The notes beneath the pieces were generated by a model. The model saw only the letters and a program-made list of their open reading frames with translations, ran no database searches and was not told the DNA's origin. The translations under genes and the position numbers were made by a program. From contig OZ024846.1 of assembly GCA_964017145.1 (NCBI GenBank), positions 2,356,001 through 2,420,000 of the forward strand: a stretch of 64,000 bases of DNA, written 5' to 3'. Of this stretch, positions 55,441 to 64,000 are shown one piece after another. Source of the stretch: Agrocybe praecox (Eukaryota; Basidiomycota; Agaricomycetes; Agaricales; Agrocybaceae). Numbering within the stretch: position 1 is the stretch's first letter; every line of letters starts with the position of its first letter.

Positions 55441-58368
55441 CTACTCACACTGTACAAGAACATAGAGAAGTTTTCTCCACGATCTATAAATTAGAATGTT
55501 CATCACCGCGGTCACTGTTCCCTTCCTCAATTCATCGTCAGAATTATCAGGCTCGCCCAATATCTCCGGGAATGGATCTACTACGGGAAGGATGACAGAT
55601 AAGCGAGCAGTGGCTCCTCTGTCCAAATTTCTAAAGTGATCCTTCTTTTGACTATTCACATATCCAGCAAGCAAGGCGTTTACGCAGCAGAATTCGCGAT
55701 GCAGGTTTTCCCACTCATCTTCAAAACGTTCAAATACGTCTTTAGCCCCATCCTGTGCTTCCGTCTGATATATCTTGAGTCCCTGAGGTGCTATGTGAAG
55801 GTCATGGTTGTGTTCAAGGGATACCGTGAGCAGTGAATTATTCTGAAGGGTCGTGAATCTCTCTCTAAGTCTAAGAAACATAAATTTAACACATACGTTG
55901 AACGTCCCCTCGATGATGTAGGCCAACCGTGATTCTTCCATATTTCGGAGGATTTTATGGTGAAAGCCTGATGAGTCCTTAATCGGAGGTAATCGAAAAG
56001 ACTCGAGCAAAGACTTGAGGTCATGGTCATGGGAAGCATAAAGTAAAAGCGTAGGAATGCATTCGAAAACCCATATTAACGGTGATAAGGTCTTTGTGCC
56101 TCCGTTCTCGCTGTAAACAGATGGCACAGCGTTAGGAATCAGTCTTAGTCATGATCGATCTGTGAGCTGGCCAGCTAAGGTAACATACCGAAGTCGTGTG
56201 ATAGTCCATTTTAGACAGCGAAAGGCCGCCTTTGTAAATCTGGTTGCAGTAAGAAAATGCCTCCCTGATCTATCAGAATCTTCGAGGAACTCGCAGAGCA
56301 GCTCAATAAAGGGTTCATTCTGTGAGTGCCGTCGTACCATATTTCGTAGATTGAGGGAGTTCTCATCTATCATAATGAGATGTTCTGCATTCTTGAGCTC
56401 CAAAAGGGAATCCTTGATAAGGGGAATATCGTCAAGGTTTCCGATGGATATAGGCGAGCTATAAATAGACACGAGAGTGACTAAGTCCATTAGCCTATCG
56501 TCCACGGCATATTTGTCGAATTCGGCTTCCAGGAAGTCGTCTAAAAATTTTAATTGATGTTCGTAAATTTCGTCAGAGTCGTTATACAGCTGAAATTTGT
56601 GTTAGACACAATCGAATTATTAGACTCCAGAAATCGACGAACTACAGAATTTCGGATGCAATCAAAGAATGTCGGTATAAAATACCAGATGTCCTCGAGT
56701 GTAACTGTTGAATCAGCTTCGTAGCTTTCGATTTTAGAGAGCCTAACTGCGCCCCGGTAGAAAGTCGCTATTCTAAAATAGAGCAGTTCTTCGCGGAGCT
56801 CATTTGTTGGAGCTGCTGCGTCCAGGTGTGTTTCGAAGTTATAACATGCGTAGTCGACCAGAATCGACTTTTCTGACGCATCTGAGTGAGTAGTTGAACA
56901 GTATGTAAGGTTTATGATTGAAATCGAACCACTCACCAGGACTTTGTAGATGTCGTAGGCAACATTTTGCAATATCCGCATGCACTATGTCTCTCGAAAC
57001 GTAGAACCGTCCAGCCCTATCCTCATCAAATAAATAATCAGACAGTGAAGCGTGTAACACTTTGATCTTCCGATGGGGATCATTGAAATTAATCAGAGAT
57101 GTCAAACCTCCCAAATACATCGGAACATCGCCTGGCCTCAAAAATAGCAATGACTCCACAACCTCGGGCGAGAAAGGCGTTGAAATCAGCAAGATGGCCC
57201 CTAGGATGCGCAGCGCCTGCTGCAGGTTGACGTTAAAGATCGAAGATAGAATATGGCCGAATAGTGCGTCGAGCTCGGAGAACGGTGGGTCGCCATCATG
57301 CTTCAAGAGACCAAGAACGATGTCGAGGCGATCTGTGGGTCGGTGGTGTAAGGAACTAATGTAGTCCATCACTGTGGTCGCATAGACGAACTGACCAGAC
57401 GATTTCGTGAGGAGTATGTCTGTTATTTCGTCCGAGGGCCAAGAAGCAGGAATGTAAGCGCGAAAGGGGTGCTCCTCTTTAATTTCTTGGAACTTCAGCT
57501 GAAGATATGTTTGGATGTCACTGCGAGATTCAAAATAATCTTCCAAAGACATCTGGAGAGTGAGGCGGGATAGATTTCCTGCGGCAAACCTCATTCGGAT
57601 CGCTTCGTCTGGTCGGCTTGTTATAATGAAGATAAGCGGAAGCGACTCCTGGCTTCGGTATTCCTCATCGATTATATCGAGGATATATCGGTGGACTTTT
57701 GGATCCATGCACTCATCGAGAGCATCAATAATGATAAGCGGAGGTGTACGCGCAGTAGGTACTGTGTCATTTCGGCAAATCGCCGCTGATTTACGTATAG
57801 GGTCGGTAATAAGTCTCTGTACCTGTGTTTTCAGAGCTCTGTCAAAAATTGACAGATCCCGGCGGATAGCGTCTTCAATATATGGGCGCGTATCTGGAAA
57901 GGACAAGGCTATCTGGTATGAAATCGTCGATGCCAATCGCTTGGCGTGATTCCTTTCTGGAGACTCCTTCGAGAAAAAGAAACTTGCAGCGAGGAGACCT
58001 TTTGAATCACATATCTCTGCGATAGACTGTGCAAGTGCGGTCTTCCCCGCACCTGCTGGACCGTAAAGCCACATGATGAATGAAGTTCGACTCTCCCCCG
58101 TGACCCAATTCATGATTTCGGCCAGCAGGACACTCCGAGTACGAGGATGGCATCTTGGAGAGTCAAATCGATCCCCAGAGTCGTGAAAAGCGCCGGATGC
58201 AATACGGCTCAGAGGAAAGTCAAAATCTGGTGGTAATTAAGAGTATATTTCGATCAGTGAACATGAGCGATACATCCTGCAGGAAATTGTTACACCTTTA
58301 TTCTCGTTGACACAGGCTACAAATGTCCCGCCAGTGATCAAGTAGTTACCTTCACTACCGGAGTGCAT
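55441..58368 (-). CDS. NACHT-domain STAND ATPase
   Basis: Signal-transduction NTPase of the fungal NLR-like class, often linked to non-self recognition. First exons are clear: 58368-58296, 58226-56937 and one from 56881. An N-terminal short leader leads to AFHDSGDRFDSPRCHP, the usual linker just before fungal NACHT domains. Walker A GPAGAGKT at residues about 80-87; Walker B LIIIDALDE at about 188-196; then ITSRPDE (sensor 1-like), and a winged-helix-like region with LLISTPFSPEVV and LHASLSDYLF. The C-terminal part (from 56881 down) contains LVDYACYNFETHL and long helical segments (LMDLVTLVSIYSSPISI..., LIWVFECIPTLLLYA) but no WD40, ankyrin or TPR repeats that I can see. No N-terminal effector domain such as HeLo or Goodbye is visible; it may be absent. 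Last exons are approximate. Confidence 0.82.
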
Positions 58369-59791
58369 TGAGTTTCTCGGATAGGAGAACGAGCCAGTTT
58401 CAGCTCAGATATCTTGTTGGGAGTTAATATTGCGTCGGTTACGAAATGAAAGGATTTGACGTCTTACAAATGGCTTCCGCAAACGGCGTTACCTGGACTT
58501 GCTCTAATTATGTTATCATTGTTCCCAGATTGTCACCGTAAACCGGCCCATGGCCCACCACATGAGAAGGATATTTATAATGAAAGTAGCCCAAATATCC
58601 ATTGCTGAAAGATCGGCATTGAGAAAACTTGCCACACATCATAATAGCTGTCAAACGTTAAACTAGTCCAAAAGCCGACTTTTGACTGGCGCATATGAAG
58701 TTGATGCCAGAATCTTAATGAGTAAGTATGAATCAGACATGTATAGCGGCAGATGAGAGCAGGATCAAAGGATTCGTACTGGAAATGCCTGTCAACCCTT
58801 CCATCGCGGTTTGGACTAGATGATCCGTTAATAAGACGACATACCTACTATCATTCCTTTATTCCAAAACCCCTTTATTTCAACCTTGACCTTATAGTAA
58901 TACCCACGTCTCCGATGATTGACTGTGTGTATAGTACTAGACCGTACTGGCGACGGGCGTTGGTTGGAAATTTTTCCTAAGAGCTCGTGCCATGAGTGTG
59001 CAGAATATAGCTCGTTGCGGGTGTGGTGGTAGTAAGGTGATTGAAGCTTGACAGTCGCACAAGGTCAAAGGGATACGGCACTGTACTTAGCGCTGTCGGA
59101 AAAAAGTTCCGAACTACTGCACGTGCCCTACATACGTCAATTTCAGGGCTTGTTATCTATTTTTAAACGTGTCACTGCGGATTACGTTGGTACAAGTTCA
59201 AGCGTTTAAACGTTCAAGCTCAAGCTTCAGTATTAATATTATTAACAGATTGCAATTCCAAGTTTCCACGCTAGAGAACCACCCCGAACGAGCATATGAA
59301 TATAGCACAACATATGTCTCCTATTATCATGATTAACTCTTTTGAGGGTTCCACAGCTTTCATAAGTGTTGTATTTCTCAATACGCCCCGTCGTATTCGT
59401 ACATAAGTAGGTACATCATCAACTAACGTCTCACTGCAGCTGGGGTAATCATCTTGCATAAACCAGTATCGGCATTTGTCATGCCTGCACACAGAGCTAT
59501 TTTTGCCATATCGCACTGATCAGGATTCAGAACATGGATGTCATAACGTAAGCGCCAAGGAGCGGTCTGGGATATTTCCCTCCATAGGGGACTTTTTGCT
59601 GTGTGATGCTGCAGACGCTTGAGCAAAACAAAATTTAAATGCCGACTCGGATACCAAGAAAATACAAGTCATCCATATGTACTAGACAAGATGGAGTCAA
59701 GAGATTACTTACCTGGAGCCCAAAGGCGAGCATAGGATTGTGCAGCATATATAAGTACTCTGCCATACCGTTTCTCTGGCCAAGAAAAAGC
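58369..59791. other. no gene seen
   Basis: 1.4 kb upstream of the NACHT gene and of G3 (divergent). A small palindrome-rich spot near 59200-59230 (CAAGCGTTTAAACGTTCAAG) is the only structure noticed. Confidence 0.5.
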
Positions 59792-60655
59792 ATGGGCTAT
59801 AATTCTCTCCTCATTTTTCCAGTGTCCCTTCTTACTATAGGAGTTTACCGCATCTACCATCGAGCTTTAGCATTTCGGCCCTCAAATACATCCCACTCTC
59901 CGTATCAGGATTTTTACTCGAGGCTCGATGAAGAAACGCGACTGCTATCCATGCAATATCGGCAATGGGAAAAAAATATTCAACAATTAATGAAGAACTG
60001 GAAAACGGTCCGCAACGGGTGTGTACTGCTCTTGCCGTAAGTTCTCATCCTACTTTATATGTGGAAAAGCATTTCATTTCTAAGTGCGTAACTATTAAAA
60101 TGATAACAGGCTGTCTCTTTCCTTCTTTCAAATTGAAGGCGTAAGCGATGACGTAGTTTCACGAACGGCAGCTTTATCCGCCCTCACTCTGTCCAGCATC
60201 GGACTTATATCCAGTACACTTTATAGAAACCGGAGGCTTCCGCTGATGGATAGGAGGGTCAGACAGAAATGGGTTGAGGTAAATCACCGTGAAAGGATTG
60301 ACATCTACGTGCCTCGCTGCTGACATATTTTGTTTACAGGCGTCGTACGATATTGATTCCAGAGCCGCGGTAAAATTCTGGTTCGGAGTAGCACATCCCA
60401 TGTCGTGCCTTCTTTGGTACGGCAGACTATTTGAATCGCGCCGAATGTTTAATTTTACTCACGGATTCCGCATTTAGGTCTTTATTTAGCTGTGTCGTTA
60501 CGATAATAAATATTACTATCATTGACAAGAAAGACGCCCTTTCGGATTCTACTGGCACGGTGGTATCGGCATACTTAGGAACAGGATTCCTTGTCATTTT
60601 GCTCATATTCCAGACCAGCTTATTTTTCTTGGCAAATAAATGTATATTATCATAA
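59792..60655 (+). CDS. G3: small four-helix membrane protein (about 222 aa), paralog of G1/G2
   Basis: Exons 59792-60036, 60110-60278, 60340-60416 and 60478-60655; 222 residues. Start chosen at MGYNSLLIFPVS, which aligns with the starts of G1 and G2; the open frame extends upstream but without similarity. Blocks: helix 1 (LLTIGVYRIYHRALAF), WKTVRNGC, PLSLSFFQIEGVSDDVVSRTAALSAL, helix 2, MDRRVRQKWVE, ASYDIDSRAAVKFWFGVAHPM, SLFSCVVTIINIT and a final helix (TGFLVILLIFQTSLFFL) with a short tail. Flanks the NACHT gene on the side opposite to G2. Function unknown. Confidence 0.72.
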
Positions 60656-61539
60656 ATTAAGCGGTTTCTTACGTTCTATTCGAATTTTGTAGAGCACGCA
60701 GATGGACAGTTAGGACAATATATGCATTATGACGGGAGTGACTTAGTCTTTTCTGCGCTCCACGCAACACCAAATTCACTCATTGGTACTGGTGAGGCCC
60801 AAGTGCGCCTCAGCGTCTTTAGTTCACGACGTGTCTGGAAATTTATCAAATACACTGCTCTTATTGTACACCTTGTCAAAAATAAAATAAAATTTGCCAA
60901 GTAATGTTTTCTAATCAGTAACTTGCCGCTGGCCCGCTGCGCCGACATCGATTCATTTGGGGTTACCATGACGTATAAAAATATAATTCTCACGGTCCTC
61001 CTCGTAAGCCGAAATCTTTGCGAAATCTTCTTTGTTCAGTTTTGGTTCAGTTCATATAGCCATCATCATCATTCATTTGCAGAAACCACCAAGTCGTATC
61101 ACAACACGGAAATAGGGAGCTCATCGGCACATTTCAACATACGTTATTCTTTGAAAGGCTCACGAAATCAGTGTCAATTCACGATTGTCGGACGTGGTCG
61201 GCACGATGTCATTTGCACAACTGGACAGTTCAATCCGAATGTTTCGGTCCCGAGTGTCATAACGCGCGCTGCCTTGGTACACCCCCAACTTGGCAAATAT
61301 TGTCAAGGAAATCGACATCTATGGACTGAGCTCTGTCTGCTGACCTGGAGGCCTGAGTTCACTGAGCCGTTTACCAGTGAGTACAACGTCCACATCAACA
61401 TCAATTGGGCACAGCCTTTCCTGGCCAGAGTCTTGAATGGTTCCACAGTTTGTTCTATACGAAACATGCGTTGACCTTCATCGATTCATCTCTGATATAT
61501 ATTATCAATGATCAAGCGGAAACACACGTCTACCGTTGC
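60656..61539. other. no gene supported
   Basis: An open frame at 60923-61474 is the longest here (183 codons), but it lacks domain, paralog or clear splice support. Its middle (HPQLGKYCQGNRHLWTE) is not recognisable. Left uncalled. Confidence 0.4.
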
Positions 61540-64000
61540 TAGCTCTATTTCTAGCATCGTTGTCGTTTACACCTGCTCATCCCATCCTTGATTTGGATAT
61601 TCTATCTGATGTTGTCGACTTGGGATATGCAAAATATCAGGGGGGCTCTGGTTCAAGTTGAGTTGACGAACACAACGAATACGCAATATCTTGTGATACA
61701 GTTTGCCACTCCCCCTACTGGTACGTCTTGATCTCTGTCGCTTTCTATACTATCATAGATGACTTATCTATAGCCAGGCAAATCGCGCTTCAATGCCTCT
61801 TTACCTCCAGCAAATGCCCGTGGCATACAGTTAGCCAATATACAACCACCGCTACGTGTTTTCAAGCGAGCAACTTCGGGACTTCGCCCTCCGATTCTTA
61901 CTTGCATCAACAGCAGAGCCTAGAGAAGAGGGACCAGGCGCAAACCGCACCGCAAGCCTCTGTTCTGAAGTACGTACAAAAATATGGGGAAAATGTACGC
62001 GTTTTTCACTTCATTTTATTTGACAGTGTCGTACCTGGGAAACTTGGAGAAGGATTTGCCCGTCGTGGTTCGGATATTCATGGGTACGTCTCACTCCAAG
62101 TATCTGTACCCGAGCTCATATAAGTACTGTAAGGAGTGCATCGCCCTGGGGTTTCTAGAAAAACGTATACGATGGGAATGGCCTTGTGCGGGAGTCTGGG
62201 GAAGAGGTTGTCGTGGTACTTATCCAATACCGACTTGGGCCATTTGGTCTCCTCTTGAGGCAGAGTGTGAAAGATAGAGGAGTATTGAACGCTGGCTTGG
62301 GTGAGTGCTGGTACATGCTGTGTAGTGACAAACCTTCATATATTTTCTGTTTAGCGGATCAACGCTTCACTCTGCAGTGGGTAGAAAACATGTATCCTTC
62401 CTTCCTTTATGTTACTCGTGCCGTAGGATCAAGCGCTCAGTATGACACGACTAGATCGGCACATTCAGTGGTAATCCTATAAAGGTTACGATTTGGGGCC
62501 AGCTGGCTGGTGCTGGGTCGGTAGCCCAGTTCATCTATAACGAAACTTTGTCGAAAACCAAGTGAGTTATTTCTTTTCCGCGAGTACTTCTTTTTTACTG
62601 ACAGATTGACTCTTCGATATTAGTTGTATATCCGATGCTGACATTCTGAGCTGCCTCCGTGCAAAAGAAGTGAAGGACCTTCAAGTCGATAACCAAGCTG
62701 TCCTCAAGAACGGTGTCTTCGGCACTTTCACATTTGTGCCAGTTGTCGATGGCGAGATTATTCTGATAGTTCAAATAACCTTTTGCGGTCAATGGGGTAC
62801 GTCTAGATTCGCCTTGACATCCGGGTCTTTGAACCCAGCTTACTCTATGATTCTTTTGCGTTTTAGGAAGCACTCTATGCTGTGACTAACAGTTTCGAAG
62901 GGACTGTCTTTGTTGACCGTCTGCGATCCAGATTTCCCACCAGATTTCACAGCTATTACCGACTCTTAGCCCCCAGGATGTAACAGATGTGACTGAACAA
63001 TACGGGGGACTCGATCATCAGCCAGGCGAATTCTATCATAGGGAATTGTGAGTTATTTGTCAAAAGTATATTATATCCCAACAAATAATCATTCGACAAC
63101 CATACTTGTATGCCCCACGTACCACCTTCTAAAAGCGTCGTTTAAGGTACCTTTACATCGTATTGATCCTTACGTAGTGTTGAATATTATATCCTTGCTT
63201 GTCAGGGCCGATTCGCGATTCCACCTGCAACCCATGGATCAGATCTCTTACTATTTCAACAAGCTCATAAACCACCAAATCTAACAATTGTTTTCCTTCT
63301 TTGCCCATTGGTAAATTCCCGACACAAGCCAATTCCAATCCTTTTCACGGTCCTTCCTCAATTTCGTGAAATATCCCGATCCTACAGTACAGTTGAATTC
63401 CCGTATAAACGCCTCTCTCTCTCTCAGCCTGGAAAGCGTGAACAGGACGAATGTGTTTTGAAATGCTGTTCACTATCCCAGATGATGGACATGCTAATGT
63501 TCGCGCTGTTGATGCGCCCGAGGATCCTCCACGTCGTTGCGAGTGCGTTTTGATGCTGTTACTCCTCCCTTCTGCCACCTTTCTTACTCGTTTTCGATGT
63601 ACAGGCTTTGGAACACTCTGAGAGTTGTCAGTCGGTGACTAACACTCCTCCAACTGCCGTAAGTCCAGTGTTTTCGAACGTCACCGAATACACGGAACTA
63701 GGGACTGCACGTCATATTGGTATATATTTTTAGTTATGACGTCGCACGTACGCCATCATTATCATTGCTTTCGAGAGATGCCTGTCGCCTATGACGTCCT
63801 CCAGGTCCTGAAGTTGAAGCTTTATCTGGACAGCCTACTGATCATCTACCCGAAGCGGTAAGTAATTAAACGATTTGTACAGGCGCCCGCTGGGCCTACT
63901 TGCATGTATCTCTGGTCGTTGTTCAATGTTTAAATAGGAAACGCAATCGTATCGTATTGAATCAAATGAGATAATACATACTGGCACACTCCGTCAAAAG
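61540..64000 (+). pseudogene. degenerate type-B carboxylesterase (secreted), 3' end off window
   Basis: Recognisable order of carboxylesterase/lipase type-B blocks, but in shifting frames. Signal-like LALFLASLSFTPAHPILDLD and DLGYAKYQGG at 61540-61660 have no in-frame ATG, and a frame break with TGA follows near 61660 before VELTNTTNTQYL. Then TSPSDSYLHQQQ, VPGKLGE/DLPVVVRIF (frame shift between them), VVVLIQYRLGPFGLL...LNAGLADQRFTLQWVENM, and VTIWGQLAGAGSV at about 62485, where the nucleophile motif GESAGAGS has lost its Glu and Ser. SCLRAKEVKDLQ, TFVPVVDGEII and EALYAVTNSFEG follow. With the nucleophile gone and several frameshifts, it cannot encode an active esterase. The unresolved right end of the window hides its terminus. 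Confidence 0.75.

Noticed and set aside
1..64000. CRISPR arrays, bacterial operons, rRNA genes
   Set aside because: No regularly spaced direct repeats with unique spacers and no rRNA-like blocks were seen; the intron-rich genes are eukaryotic.

Overview
The window reads as an intron-rich, gene-dense stretch of a filamentous basidiomycete (most likely Agaricomycetes) nuclear genome. Grounds: nearly every gene needs introns of about 45-90 bp, and the recognisable families (fused eukaryotic urease, DUF6533 membrane protein, MYND/DUF4470 protein, NACHT STAND ATPase, GH128 glucanase, CHORD-like zinc proteins) are a typical mushroom-fungus set. It is a draft scaffold, with one 200-N gap at 9574-9773. 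Exon borders were placed by eye from splice signals, reading-frame phase and comparison of paralogs inside the window.

Layout. 1-3550: no convincing gene, low-complexity sequence and a 103-bp fold-back repeat. 3550-16150: an array of five paralogs (here A, B, C, D, E; C inverted) of an unrecognised family with a shared five-block exon plan, plus two broken partial copies. All five carry a common AGTCAYATG-type element about 120-185 bp upstream of the start codon. 16667-21207: an unrecognised probably nuclear protein (F1, with a TIR element inside an intron), a 240-bp tandem duplication and a small four-helix membrane protein (G1). 21578-25850: a 798-bp MITE with 9-bp target duplications, then a complete urease. 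26177-32354: an unknown tail-anchored-like ORF, a DUF6533 protein and two CHORD-like genes. 33424-38773: two tandem MFS transporters. 39334-42502: an Hsp70-like ATPase. 42954-47263: F2 (paralog of F1) and a MYND/DUF4470 protein. 47850-48665: a second, inverted copy of the 798-bp MITE. 50882-60655: DUF4112 protein, GH128 hydrolase, G2, a NACHT STAND protein, G3. 61540-64000: a degenerate type-B carboxylesterase running off the end.

No metabolic pathway is clustered here. The main theme is local and dispersed duplication: A-E, F1/F2, G1/G2/G3, the MFS pair and the CHORD-like pair are all paralogs within 64 kb, and two families of non-autonomous DNA elements sit among them. The A-E array, the F and G families and the pol III-box-bearing MITE are the most novel-looking items.
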